DNA of 64,000 bases from Brevundimonas sp. (GCF_030682035.1 NZ_JAUXQZ010000025.1:186001-250000); one strand, 5' to 3'; counted from the first letter of the stretch, positions 1 through 8,602 are shown. Numbers and translations: made by a program. The notes: a model not told the origin generated them from the letters alone.

Positions 1-1
1 G

Positions 2-1057
2 GCCGAGGGCTTCTACCGCGGCCGGATCGCACGCGAGATCGCCGCCACGGTGGCGGAGGAACCGCGGCCGGGGGCGCTGACGGCCCAGGACATCGCCGCC
101 TATCAGCCGATCGAGCGCGGGGCCCTGTGCCGGCCCTACCGGATCTATGTGATTTGCGTGCCGCCGCCGCCGTCCAGCGGCGTGGCGGTGCTGCAGCTGC
201 TGGCCATGGCCGAGCGGACGCCCGACATTGCCCTGGGTCCCGACAGCGCCGAGGCCTGGACCGCCTTCGCCCAGCTACAGCGGCTGATGTACGCCGATCG
301 CGACCGGTACGTCGGCGACCCCGGCTTTGTTCGTGTGCCGGTGCAGGGGCTGCTGGACCCGGGGTATACGGGAGCGCGCGCGGCCCTGGCGCCTGGCTTG
401 ACCGGGGCGGCCGAGGCGGGGACGCCGCCGGGCGGAATGCTGGCCGGGCCGGACGCCACGAACGAGCCGGCGGGAACCTCGCATTTCGTCATCGTCGACG
501 CCGAGGGCAATGCGGTCAGCATGACCACCACGGTCGAGAGCGTGTTCGGCTCGGGCCGGATGGCGGCGGGCTTCTTCCTCAACAATGAGCTGACCGACTT
601 CTCGTTCGCCCCGACACGGCCGGACGGCGCGCCTGTGGCCAACGCCGTGGCGGCGGGCAAGCGTCCGCGCTCGTCGATGGCGCCCATTCTCATCCTTGAT
701 CGCCAAGGGCGGCTGGTCGGAGCCCTGGGCTCGCCGGGCGGGTCCTCGATCCTGGCCTATAACGCCCGGGCGCTGATCGCGGTGCTGGACTGGGGACTGC
801 CCGTCCAGACGGCGTTCAACCTGCCCAATCTGGTGGCGCGGGGCGACGGGTTCGGCGCGGATACCGAGCGGTTTTCCGAGGCCTTGCGGGCGGGGCTGAC
901 GGCGCGCGGCGTGACCTTGCGGCCCAACGACAGCGAAACTTCGGGCTTGCATGGCGGAATATGGCGTCAGGGTCCGGACGGCTGGGCCTGGGACGGAGGG
1001 GCGGACAATCGTCGGGAGGGCGTGGCCCGCGTGGAGGCAGTAGGCAGTAGGCAATAG
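2..1057 (+). CDS. ggt: gamma-glutamyltransferase, C-terminal part (cut by window edge)
   Basis: The gene enters from the left edge already in frame, so only the C-terminal ~351 residues are present. The family is an N-terminal nucleophile hydrolase that moves the gamma-glutamyl group of glutathione and is usually periplasmic. Seen here: the segment GTSHFVIVDAEGNAVSMTTT, whose first Thr (after the start of the small subunit) is the autoprocessing nucleophile, followed by the ESVFGSG loop and the later GSPGGSSI oxyanion region. The precursor is therefore cut between a partial large subunit and a complete small subunit. The last eight residues (VEAVGSRQ) are encoded by one arm of an inverted repeat that also carries the stop codon, so the C-terminus seems to have been rewritten by the repeat. 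Confidence 0.9.
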   Translation, partial: AEGFYRGRIAREIAATVAEEPRPGALTAQDIAAYQPIERGALCRPYRIYVICVPPPPSSGVAVLQLLAMAERTPDIALGPDSAEAWTAFAQLQRLMYADRDRYVGDPGFVRVPVQGLLDPGYTGARAALAPGLTGAAEAGTPPGGMLAGPDATNEPAGTSHFVIVDAEGNAVSMTTTVESVFGSGRMAAGFFLNNELTDFSFAPTRPDGAPVANAVAAGKRPRSSMAPILILDRQGRLVGALGSPGGSSILAYNARALIAVLDWGLPVQTAFNLPNLVARGDGFGADTERFSEALRAGLTARGVTLRPNDSETSGLHGGIWRQGPDGWAWDGGADNRREGVARVEAVGSRQ

Positions 1058-1120
1058 GGCTCAGGGGGCTTGGAGATCAGCCGCAGTCTGGCTCTCACCT
1101 ACTGCCTACTGCCTACTGCC
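1036..1120. repeat. 22-bp inverted repeat (GGCAGTA tandem units) between convergent genes
   Basis: The left arm 1036-1057 and right arm 1099-1120 are reverse complements with one mismatch; each is built of tandem GGCAGTA/TACTGCC units. They are separated by 41 bases. The left arm contains the stop codon of the gamma-glutamyltransferase gene, and the right arm lies just past the stop of the convergent gene. Its position suits a bidirectional transcription terminator, but there is no T-run. Confidence 0.7.
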
Positions 1121-1140
1121 TGATCCCTGAAACCTAATCC

Positions 1141-2031
1141 CTATTCGGGTTTGATCGACAGCTGAAAAGCGATGACGCCTTCGGAGACGTCGGTATCGAT
1201 GCCATGTCCGGCGCGCAGGCCTTCGACGCCGATCTCGCGGTAGATCAGTCCGAACGAGCTCTGGACCGCGCCGCGCCGCATGGCCACGCCGAGGGAGGCG
1301 TCGCCCATGAACACACCCTTGTCCTGGCTTATGCCCGAGCGGTCGTAGTCGCCGTCGCGGTTGCGGGCCCAGTTGTAGCCGACCGCCCGCCCCGAACCGG
1401 CCGCATACAGATACCAGCGCGGCCGCTGGCCGAACGCCTCTTCGCCGTCGGGCACCAGGTGGTCGAGGTCCGGTCCGATACGCAGGGTCGCCCCGGCCTC
1501 GGTCGTGCCGCCCCGCGAGCCGACGCCGACGCCGACATGGGGCGTCAGGGTTACGTCGAGGCCCGACGCCGTCTGGCCGAGGATCTCGGTCCAGCCGCGA
1601 GTATAGGTCAGGTCGTAATGTGCGGCCTCATAGGCCGCCGGATCGAGCGGTCCGGGCGGCAGGGGCGATCCATCGACCCGACGCACGGGCCCCTCGGTGC
1701 GTAGCCGCAGCCGATCGTCGAAAGCGCTGTTCTCGAACCAGACGTCGCGGCTGGAAGCGACCCAGGGCGAGGTGCGATCGCGGGCAGGGGAGTAGCCGGT
1801 CCAGCCGTCGTCGGGGCCGAAATCGGCGCGGTCCGCGGCGGCGAAGCGGGACTCGCGGTCGAGCCGGGTCAGCAGGTCGGAGACCGTGGTGGGGCGTTCG
1901 GGGGTGACAATCCAGGCGTTGGACAAGGCCACCTGCGGTGCGCGGGACCCGGGTGGCGATTGAACAGCGAACGCCGGGGCCGCACAGGCCACAGTCGCCA
2001 ACACTCCGAACGCAACAACCGTCATACGCAT
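1141..2031 (-). CDS. LpxR-like (DUF2219) outer membrane protein, signal peptide
   Basis: A 296-residue exported protein. I chose the ATG at 2031 because GGGAGG lies 7 bases upstream and it opens a clean signal peptide (MRMTVVAFGVLATVACAAP, cut near AFA). The C-terminal half resembles the lipid A 3'-O-deacylase LpxR/DUF2219 barrel: YDLTYTRGWTE, LDVTLTPHVGVGVG, RPRWYLYAAGSGRAVGYNW, FMGDASLGVAMRRG and SSFGLIYREI. The N-terminal N-D-x-T-D-R-x-Y-T-x-G block that carries the catalytic residues of true LpxR is not recognisable, so it may be a non-enzymatic relative. The gene stands alone, convergent with ggt and divergent from nothing close. Confidence 0.6.
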   Translation of the reverse strand: MRMTVVAFGVLATVACAAPAFAVQSPPGSRAPQVALSNAWIVTPERPTTVSDLLTRLDRESRFAAADRADFGPDDGWTGYSPARDRTSPWVASSRDVWFENSAFDDRLRLRTEGPVRRVDGSPLPPGPLDPAAYEAAHYDLTYTRGWTEILGQTASGLDVTLTPHVGVGVGSRGGTTEAGATLRIGPDLDHLVPDGEEAFGQRPRWYLYAAGSGRAVGYNWARNRDGDYDRSGISQDKGVFMGDASLGVAMRRGAVQSSFGLIYREIGVEGLRAGHGIDTDVSEGVIAFQLSIKPE

Positions 2032-2170
2032 CAACGGTCCTCCCGATCCGTTAACGAGTGCAACCCTGCACGATGCGGGGCGAACCACCAACAGACTTCT
2101 GCTCACGCGGACGAACGTCGGCCATATACCGAGGTTGCGCGGTCACGGCGCGGTTAACGTCGTGGACGCT

Positions 2171-4066
2171 TTACTGACAGGCCAGGCACTCGTCATAGTC
2201 GGTGCGGGCGGCGCTGAAGAGATCCGGCTGATTGGGGTCGATCTCGGCCTCAACCTTGTTTTCCGCGCCCGCGAAAGCGGCGCGCTGAACCGATTTCGAG
2301 CGCAGATAGTAGAGCGACTTCACCCCCCGCTCCCACGCCGACCAGTGCAGCATGTGCAGGTCCCATTTGTTGACGTCGCCCGGGATGAACAGGTTGATCG
2401 ACTGGGCCTGGCAGATTTCCGGGGCCCGATCTGCCGACAGTTCGACGATCCAGCGCTGGTCCAGCTCGAAGGCGGTTTTGAAGATCGACTTCTCGTCGTC
2501 GGTCAGGCCTTCAAGATGCTGGACCGAGCCCTCGTGCTCGAGGATCGAGGACCAGACCTCGGTGGTGTCGATGCCCTTCTCGCCCAGCAGCCGCTCCAGA
2601 TAGGGGTTCTTGACCGCGAACGAACCCGACAGGGTCTTGTGGGTATAGATGTTGGCCGGGATCGGCTCGATGCCGGCGCTGGTGCCACCGCAGATGATCG
2701 AGATCGAAGCGGTCGGGGCGATGGCCAGCTTGTGGCTGAAGCGCTCCAGCACGCCGCGCTCGGCGGCGTCCTCGCAGGCGCCCTTCTCTTCGGCCAGCAG
2801 GCGGCTGGCCTTGTCGGCCTCGCGGCGCAGATGTTTGAACAGCCGCATGTTCCACGACTTGGCCATGGCGCTCTCAAAGGCCACGCCCTGCGCTTGCAGG
2901 AAGCTGTGGAAGCCCATCAGGCCCAGACCCACCGAACGCTCGCGCTTGGCGGAGTAAACCGCCGCGGCCATCGCCGGCGGGGCGCGGCGAATGAAATCCT
3001 CCAGTACATTGTCGAGGAAACGCATCACATCCTCGATGAAGCGGGGTTCCTCGCGCCACTCCAGGAACATCTCGGCGTTGACCGAGGACAGGCAGCAGAC
3101 GGCGGTCCGGTCGACGCCCAGGTGGTCTCGGCCGGTGTGCAGGGTGATCTCGCTGCACAGGTTCGACTGTTTCACCGACAGGCCCAGGTCGCGCTGATGT
3201 TCCGGCATCTGGCGGTTCACCGTGTCCGAGAAGATCAGATAGGGCTCGCCGGTCTGCAGGCGGATCTCGAGGATTTTCTGCCACAGGGCGCGGGCATCGA
3301 CGGTCTTCACCACCGCCTTGTCCTTGGGCGACAGCAGGTCGAAGGTCCGGCCGTCGCGGACCGCCTCCATGAAGGCGTCCGAGATGTTGATGCCGTGGTG
3401 AAGGTTCAGGGACTTGCGGTTGAAGTCTCCCGAGGGTTTGCGGATCTCGAGGAACTCCTCGATTTCGGGGTGGTGGACGTCGAGGTAGACGGCGGCCGAC
3501 CCGCGGCGCAGCGAGCCCTGGCTGATCGCCAGCGTCAGGGAGTCCATCACGCGGATAAAGGGGATGATGCCCGAGGTTTGGCCCGCGCCCTTGACCTTCT
3601 CGCCGATCGACCGGACGCCGCCCCAATAGGTGCCGATGCCGCCGCCGTTCGAGGCCAGCGAGACATTTTCGTTCCAGACCGACTGGATGCCGTCCAGACT
3701 GTCGGACACCGCGTTCAGGAAACAGCTGATCGGCAGGCCGCGGTCGGCGCCGCCATTCGACAGCACCGGCGTCGAGGGCATGAACCACAGCCTGGACATA
3801 TAGTCATAGACGCGCTGGGCGTGGCCGGGATTGTCCCGCTCGTCGTCGGCATAGGCCGTGGCGACGCGGGCGAACATGTCCTGATAGCTCTCGCCGGCGA
3901 GCAGGTAGCGATCCTCCAGCGTCTTCTTGCCGAAGTCGGTCAGCAGGTCGTCACGGGTCCGGTCAAGCTGAAGCGAGCGCACCACGGAGAGATGGGGACG
4001 CGCAGCCGTATCGCCTCCCGCAACCGGCTGGAATTCCACTGTCTTCAACGCTTCGCCGCCGGCCAT
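2171..4066 (-). CDS. nrdA: class I ribonucleoside-diphosphate reductase, alpha (catalytic) subunit
   Basis: Reduces ribonucleotides to deoxyribonucleotides together with NrdB. Hallmarks: STPVLSNGGADRGLPISC (redox Cys), SNLCSEI (active-site Cys in N-x-C-x-E), FALLSNGGG-type substrate loop SNGGGIGTYWGG, YYLRSKSVQRA (the Tyr pair of the radical path), and a C-terminal CxxC-like tail ending ECLACQ. About 631 residues from the ATG at 4066. The frame stays open to a GTG at 4201, but the extra 45 residues show no ATP-cone or other domain, and two phased palindromes lie there, so I read 4067-4201 as promoter DNA. No N-terminal ATP-cone is visible. nrdB is 5 kb away on the other strand instead of adjacent. 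Confidence 0.92.
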   Translation of the reverse strand: MAGGEALKTVEFQPVAGGDTAARPHLSVVRSLQLDRTRDDLLTDFGKKTLEDRYLLAGESYQDMFARVATAYADDERDNPGHAQRVYDYMSRLWFMPSTPVLSNGGADRGLPISCFLNAVSDSLDGIQSVWNENVSLASNGGGIGTYWGGVRSIGEKVKGAGQTSGIIPFIRVMDSLTLAISQGSLRRGSAAVYLDVHHPEIEEFLEIRKPSGDFNRKSLNLHHGINISDAFMEAVRDGRTFDLLSPKDKAVVKTVDARALWQKILEIRLQTGEPYLIFSDTVNRQMPEHQRDLGLSVKQSNLCSEITLHTGRDHLGVDRTAVCCLSSVNAEMFLEWREEPRFIEDVMRFLDNVLEDFIRRAPPAMAAAVYSAKRERSVGLGLMGFHSFLQAQGVAFESAMAKSWNMRLFKHLRREADKASRLLAEEKGACEDAAERGVLERFSHKLAIAPTASISIICGGTSAGIEPIPANIYTHKTLSGSFAVKNPYLERLLGEKGIDTTEVWSSILEHEGSVQHLEGLTDDEKSIFKTAFELDQRWIVELSADRAPEICQAQSINLFIPGDVNKWDLHMLHWSAWERGVKSLYYLRSKSVQRAAFAGAENKVEAEIDPNQPDLFSAARTDYDECLACQ

Positions 4067-4114
4067 AATGCTGTCGCCCTTGAACTGGATCGATGCGGAG
4101 CCCCACGTCGCCAA

Positions 4115-4163
4115 CCACATCATCTTGTGGTCGGAGACGTTCCCCACGCCCAGATATGGGGCG
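4115..4163 (-). promoter_or_regulatory. candidate pair of NrdR boxes upstream of nrdA
   Basis: Two palindromic sites lie just before the chosen nrdA start: CCACATCATCTTGTGG at 4115-4130 (5-bp outer arms CCACA/TGTGG) and CCCAGATATGGG at 4149-4160. Their centres (4122.5 and 4154.5) are 32 bp apart, three helical turns, the arrangement typical of NrdR operator pairs. The bases match the NrdR consensus only partly (xCAC-W...W-GTGx in the first box), so the assignment is an inference. Confidence 0.45.
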
Positions 4164-4201
4164 CAGATGGCTAACCAACCGTCAACGGGGTTGACGATCA
4201 C

Positions 4202-4333
4202 TTTCTGCCCGAATCGCTCTCAAGGCGGTGGATGAGCCTGTGGACGGGCCGCGACGCGGGCGTGACAGGAGACTCCCTTGGGCATCACGAACGCGTGAGT
4301 GGAACGTCCCACAAGCGGGACCGTTAGCGACCG
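4202..4333. other. divergent intergenic region nrdA / PAP2 gene
   Basis: 132 bases between the open frame of nrdA and the PAP2 gene. It holds one GANTC site (GAATC 4211-4215, a CcrM methylation target in this order) and a short palindrome-like stretch around 4310-4322 (TCCCACAAGCGGGA). I see no clear -35/-10 pair and no RNA gene. Confidence 0.4.
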
Positions 4334-5116
4334 ATGACATCAACCCGGACCGTCTCATTTTTTCGGCGCGCCTGGCATATTGCCCGAACTGAAATCGTCG
4401 CGCTCAGCGCCCTGTTCGTGGTGGCCGCGGGGATCATGATCTTTGTCGATCTGGCCGCCGACATGGCCGAGGCCGATAGCCGGGCCTTCGACCAGGCGGT
4501 GCTGCTGGCGCTGCGGCCGGGCGGGTCCGCCGACGGCTGGGGTCCCAGATGGCTCGAGACCGCCGCGCTTGACCTGACGTCGCTGGGCGGGATTTCGGTC
4601 CTCGGCCTGTTCGGCGTCATCGTGGTGCTGTTCCTGATTCTGCAGCGCAAACACCTTTCGGCCCTGCTGCTGGTGCTGGGTCTGGCCGGCGGGGTGGCGC
4701 TGAGCGAGGGACTGAAGGCGGTGTTCGAGCGCGACCGGCCTCCGGCGGCGTATCAGGCCGTGGAGACCATCAACGCCAGCTTCCCCTCGGGCCACGCCCT
4801 GCTGTCGGCGGTCTTCTATCTGAGCATAGGCGTCATGCTGACCCGGGCGTTCCCGCGGCGCCGGTTCAAGGCCTATGTGCTGGGCGTCGCCCTGCTGCTG
4901 ACCCTGATCGTGGGCCTGACCCGGATCTATCTGGCGGCGCACTGGGCCAGCGACGTCCTGGCCGGCTGGAGCGTGGGGGCGGCCTGGGCCATGGCCCTGT
5001 GGCTGGTCGCCTATGCGGTTCAGCGCCGCCAGGCCGGTCGCGCCGGCGGCCCGCACGACGAGACCTTGCCCGACGACCCCATCGGCGATACAGACCCGCC
5101 CGTCATCGGGGAGTAG
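4334..5116 (+). CDS. PAP2-family membrane phosphatase
   Basis: A 260-residue integral membrane phosphatase of the type-2 phosphatidic acid phosphatase family, which removes phosphate from lipid phosphates or polyprenyl pyrophosphates. All three signature blocks are present: K-x6-RP as KAVFERDRP, PSGH in FPSGHALLSAVF, and the (S/T)R-x5-H block as TRIYLAAHWASDV. Around five or six hydrophobic segments separate them, the first at about residues 18-40. The C-terminus is polar (RRQAGRAGGPHDE). The substrate cannot be told from sequence; undecaprenyl pyrophosphate recycling or phosphatidylglycerol phosphate dephosphorylation are the usual alternatives. Divergent from nrdA. Confidence 0.88.
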   Translation: MTSTRTVSFFRRAWHIARTEIVALSALFVVAAGIMIFVDLAADMAEADSRAFDQAVLLALRPGGSADGWGPRWLETAALDLTSLGGISVLGLFGVIVVLFLILQRKHLSALLLVLGLAGGVALSEGLKAVFERDRPPAAYQAVETINASFPSGHALLSAVFYLSIGVMLTRAFPRRRFKAYVLGVALLLTLIVGLTRIYLAAHWASDVLAGWSVGAAWAMALWLVAYAVQRRQAGRAGGPHDETLPDDPIGDTDPPVIGE

Positions 5117-5382
5117 CCGCCCGCGCCGATCAGCGGGGTTCGCGTCAACACACTTCCTCTCGCCCGGAGAGGATGGCGCGGAAAGGTCCTTGTGGCCCTA
5201 TGTCACGCACGCAGTGCGCGGCGACTTGAGGGCGCGTTCCTCAAGCAGCGAGCGCCCGCGGCGCGAGCGATAGGACCCCAAGACATCACGGCAAGACCGC
5301 TGGCTTCGCAGGGTGCTTCCACGCGGGGGCCGGCTGCGGATGCCAATGGTCTGTCCGCCGAACCCCCGCGAACGATGATGTC
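5117..5382. other. gene-free stretch with a GCGAGC repeat
   Basis: About 266 bases between the PAP2 and GDT1 genes. It contains a 36-bp repeat unit at 5239-5274 that recurs twice near 38.2-38.3 kb. No ORF with family resemblance, no terminator with a T-run and no manganese (yybP-ykoY) riboswitch core are visible. Confidence 0.5.
5239..5274. repeat. dispersed GCGAGC palindromic repeat, copy 1
   Basis: Begins CCTCAAGCAGCGAGCG and ends GCGCGAGCGATAGG, with an internal GC-rich dyad. The same pattern occurs at 38238-38273 and 38288-38322. All three copies are intergenic. Confidence 0.7.
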
Positions 5383-5961
5383 CTGCCCGACCTTACCTGG
5401 AACGCCTTCCTGATCTCGACCGGCCTCGTCTCCCTCGCGGAGATCGGCGACAAGACCATGCTGTTGGCCATCATGCTGGCGGCGGCGTGGCGGCGGCCCT
5501 TGCCGATCCTGCTGGGCATATTCGCCGCGACCTTGGCCAACCACGCCTTCGCGGCGCTGGCGGGATCGGTGCTGGCGCGCTTCATGGACGGCGACTGGGT
5601 GCGCTGGGGCGTCGGCGTGGCCTTCCTCGGCTTCGCGGCCTGGGCCCTGATCCCTGATCGGTTCGACGAGGCGCCGGACCAGACGGAAAAGACCTTCGCC
5701 GGCGTCTTTTGGACCACCACCGCCGCCTTTTTCCTGATTGAGATGGGCGACAAGACCCAGGTCGCCACGGCGATGCTGGCGGCGCAGTTCCAGAACCTGC
5801 CGCTTGTGGTGGCCGGCTCGACCCTGGGGATGATGCTGGTCAACGGCCCCGCCGTTCTGCTGGGCGAGACGGCGGCGAAGCGGCTGCCGCTGGCATGGAT
5901 CCGACTGGCCGCGGCCGCCGGGTTTGCTGCGACCGGGGTTTGGGTACTGCTCGCGGGCTGA
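5383..5961 (+). CDS. GDT1/TMEM165-family (UPF0016) cation transporter; start codon lost or frameshifted
   Basis: Family members are Mn2+/Ca2+ exporters of the inner membrane with two copies of E-x-G-D-K-T. Both are here: EIGDKTMLLA and EMGDKTQVATAML. The first precedes the only ATG/GTG/TTG in this frame (5458), which would remove half of the first repeat. The homologous frame runs back to about 5383 (LPDLTWNAFLISTGLVSLAE), giving the usual ~190 residues. Two ATGs at 5375 and 5378 sit exactly where the start should be but one frame off, as if a single base were missing between 5378 and 5389. Either a CTG (5383) is used, or the gene or the sequence carries a frameshift. Confidence 0.8.
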   Translation: MPDLTWNAFLISTGLVSLAEIGDKTMLLAIMLAAAWRRPLPILLGIFAATLANHAFAALAGSVLARFMDGDWVRWGVGVAFLGFAAWALIPDRFDEAPDQTEKTFAGVFWTTTAAFFLIEMGDKTQVATAMLAAQFQNLPLVVAGSTLGMMLVNGPAVLLGETAAKRLPLAWIRLAAAAGFAATGVWVLLAG

Positions 5962-5996
5962 TAGAAGCGGCCTCTCCCCGGAAAGCCCTGAACCGT

Positions 5997-6359
5997 ATGC
6001 GTACCTTCTTCCGTCTCGTCGCCGCCGTCGTGCTCCTGGTTTTGATGGGCCTGTTGCTCTCGCCCGGCGGGGCCATCGATTCCGAGCGGTTGATCTGGGA
6101 CAAGGCGGCGCATTTCATCGCCTTCGGCCTGATCCTGTGGAGCCTCGGCGTGCTGTTCCGGCGCCTGCCGCGGACCTGGGCGGCGCTGCTGGCGATCGCG
6201 CTCGGGGCCGCCGTCGAGGTGGTGCAGCGCTACATCGGTCGCGATCCCAGCTGGGGCGACCTTCTCGCCGACACCGTGGGCGTGGCGACTGCGCTGCTGC
6301 TGTGGGTCATTTGGCGTCGTTTCCGGCCGCGCGAGGCGTTTCAGGCCTCCAACGCCTGA
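5997..6359 (+). CDS. VanZ-like small membrane protein
   Basis: A 120-residue protein with four hydrophobic segments and the VanZ-like pattern DKAAHFIAFGLILW followed by EVVQRYIGRDPSWGDLLADTVG. The pattern D-K-x-x-H-F and the G-D-x-x-A-D-x-x-G loop are typical of short VanZ family proteins of unknown role; some relatives lower teicoplanin susceptibility, but that cannot be inferred here. It starts 35 bases after the GDT1 gene on the same strand and may be cotranscribed with it. Confidence 0.75.
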   Translation: MRTFFRLVAAVVLLVLMGLLLSPGGAIDSERLIWDKAAHFIAFGLILWSLGVLFRRLPRTWAALLAIALGAAVEVVQRYIGRDPSWGDLLADTVGVATALLLWVIWRRFRPREAFQASNA

Positions 6360-6426
6360 CAGGATGGGCCGCACATCACGGCGCCCGATTTGTTTACGCC
6401 TTCCCCTTAACCGTGCTGGATTGAGT

Positions 6427-8598
6427 ATGGCCGGAGGAAACCGGTTGCGGGGTCATTGGCGTCTTTTCAGGCATGAGGCAGGTCGCGTTGCGGGCCCGCC
6501 GGCCTGGGTCTATGTGCTGCTCTTTGCTGCATCGCAGCTGATCGGCCACTGGAGCGTGGCGACCTATGGTACGGTCGTCGTCTGGCTGTCGAACGGCATC
6601 ATGGCCGCGGCGTTGCTGCAACTGCACCGCCGCCCGGCCGTCGCGGTGCTGACCGCCTGTTTCACCATCAATCTGTTCAGCAATCTGTTGCGGGGCGACC
6701 CCGGCGTCCTGATGTGGGTGAACGCCCTGCTGAACCTGGGCCAGGCGGCATTGGCCGCCCTTCTGGCCCGGCGGGTGTGCGGCGCGGCCCTGGACATGCG
6801 CCGGCCGCGGCGGCTGTTGGCGTTTGGTCTGTACGCCGCGGCGCCCACGGTGACGGTGGCCACCTTCGTCGGCTACGGCCTCGTGCTGCTGATCCGCCAG
6901 AGCGAACTGACGACCGTCGTGCTGTTCAACCTCTATTCCTTCTTCATCGTCGAGTTCCTCGGTCTGCTGCTGGTCACGCCGATCCTCCTGCTGGTGGCGC
7001 GCGCCCACCGGTTCGAGGGCATGACCCGAGCGCAAGCGCCCGAGGCCATCGGCCTGTTCGGGCTGATGCTGGTCGTGACGACGGCAGTCTTCTGGCAGGA
7101 CGACCTGTCTGTGGCCTATCTGACATTCCCGCCCATGCTGTTGATGGCCTTGCGGCTGTCGCCGACAAAGAGCGCGGTCGCACTGATCCTGCTGGCTGCC
7201 ATCACCGGCACAGCGACCCTGACGGGCCATGGCCCCGTGCATTTGACCCGGCTGGCTGAGGTTCCGGGTCTGGAGGCGGTTTCGCCCATGCTGCGTCGGC
7301 TGGGCATCTACAATCTGTACCTGCTAGCCATGGTTGCGACCGTACTGCCGATCTCGACGGTGATGACGGAACGCCGCCAGCTTGAGACCCGTCTGCGGGC
7401 CCGCACCCTTGCGGCCCAGGAGGCCCGGCGAACAGCCGAGGATGCGGCGGCGGCCCGCTCCCGCTTCCTGGCCATGATGAGCCACGAAATGCGCACGCCT
7501 CTGAACGGCGTGGCCGGCTTCGCCGATGTTCTGGCCGGACGGCCGGGGCTGGATGCTGAGGCCGTCCGCCAGGCCCGTCAGATAAAGGAGTCCAGCGACG
7601 GCCTGCTGATGCTGGTCGAGGATATCCTCGACTTCGCCCGCGGCGACGACACCCTGACAAACGAGCCGCTCGACCTCGCCGCTGTGGCTCGCAAGACGGT
7701 CGCGACCAGCCTCGCCGCCGCCGAGGCGCGTGGGCTGAAACTGACCATTGACGACCGGCTGCCGGCCCAGGCCCGCTTCACCGCCGACCGGCGCGCCCTG
7801 CGCCAGGCCCTGCATCCGCTGGTCGCCAATGCGGTCAAATTCACCGAGCGCGGCGAGGTCGTGGTGCGGCTGGATCGCGCCGGCGACGGCGTCTGCATCC
7901 GGGTCTCGGACACCGGCTGCGGCATTGAGCCGTCGGTCCTGCCCGAGCTGTTCGAGGCCTTCGCCCAGGGCGACGCCTCGATCCGGCGCAATCATTCGGG
8001 CGTCGGGCTCGGTCTGGCTCTGGCGGCCCGCCATGTGCGCCGCATGGGCGGGCGGATCGACGTCGACAGCCGCGTCGGCGAGGGCTCGACCTTCATCCTC
8101 CACCTCCCGTTCGAGCGCGCCGCCGACGCCATCGAGGATATAACTCCGGCGGTGGAAACCGCGCCCCCCATCGAGGAGTCCGACCGCGCGCCCTGCGTGC
8201 TGGTCGTCGACGACCATCCGGTCAATCGCGAGGTCGCCCGCATCATGCTGGAGGCTTTCGGCTGCGAGGTGGTGGAGGTTTGCGACGGGCAACAGGCGCT
8301 CAATGCTGTGGCGGAACAGCTCTTCGATCTGGTGCTGATGGATGTCCGGATGCCGATCATGGACGGGCTGGAGGCCACGCGCCGCATCCGGGCCATCCCG
8401 GACACGGGGGAGGCCCTGTCCATCGTGGCCATGACCGCCGACGCCATGCCCGAGGATGTCACCCGCTGCCTCGCCGCCGGCATGAACGCCCACATGGCCA
8501 AGCCGATCAATCAGGCCGGCCTGCTGTCGATGGTGAACCGGGCCTTGTCCGGCGACCTTCCGGCCGCCCGCGTGACCCTTGAGGCCGAGGCGGCCTGA
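6427..8598 (+). CDS. MASE1 hybrid sensor histidine kinase
   Basis: About 723 residues. Residues ~20-290 are a multi-spanning MASE1-like membrane sensor (SNGIMAAALLQLH, NLLRGDP, VVEFLG-like FFIVEFLGLLLVTP). Then come a coiled linker, HisKA with MMSHEMRTPLNGVAGF (phospho-His near residue 352), HATPase with the N box HPLVANAVKFTERGE and G boxes SDTGCGIE and GVGLGLALAARH, and a C-terminal receiver with VLVVDDHPVN and phospho-acceptor Asp near 638 in LVLMDVRMPIMDG, plus the KPI switch Lys. I prefer the ATG at 6427 to one at 6364 because the upstream part has no family likeness. No cognate response regulator is adjacent. Confidence 0.88.
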   Translation: MAGGNRLRGHWRLFRHEAGRVAGPPAWVYVLLFAASQLIGHWSVATYGTVVVWLSNGIMAAALLQLHRRPAVAVLTACFTINLFSNLLRGDPGVLMWVNALLNLGQAALAALLARRVCGAALDMRRPRRLLAFGLYAAAPTVTVATFVGYGLVLLIRQSELTTVVLFNLYSFFIVEFLGLLLVTPILLLVARAHRFEGMTRAQAPEAIGLFGLMLVVTTAVFWQDDLSVAYLTFPPMLLMALRLSPTKSAVALILLAAITGTATLTGHGPVHLTRLAEVPGLEAVSPMLRRLGIYNLYLLAMVATVLPISTVMTERRQLETRLRARTLAAQEARRTAEDAAAARSRFLAMMSHEMRTPLNGVAGFADVLAGRPGLDAEAVRQARQIKESSDGLLMLVEDILDFARGDDTLTNEPLDLAAVARKTVATSLAAAEARGLKLTIDDRLPAQARFTADRRALRQALHPLVANAVKFTERGEVVVRLDRAGDGVCIRVSDTGCGIEPSVLPELFEAFAQGDASIRRNHSGVGLGLALAARHVRRMGGRIDVDSRVGEGSTFILHLPFERAADAIEDITPAVETAPPIEESDRAPCVLVVDDHPVNREVARIMLEAFGCEVVEVCDGQQALNAVAEQLFDLVLMDVRMPIMDGLEATRRIRAIPDTGEALSIVAMTADAMPEDVTRCLAAGMNAHMAKPINQAGLLSMVNRALSGDLPAARVTLEAEAA

Positions 8599-8602
8599 AA
8601 CT

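Noticed and set aside
2135..4174. A 679-codon plus-strand frame opposite nrdA
   Set aside because: It is the antisense shadow of nrdA in GC-rich DNA; its composition (runs of A, G, R, Q) and the lack of any domain contrast with the clear NrdA on the other strand.
5117..5382. A manganese (yybP-ykoY) riboswitch before the GDT1-type gene
   Set aside because: The conserved core of that riboswitch is not visible and the region contains a dispersed repeat instead.
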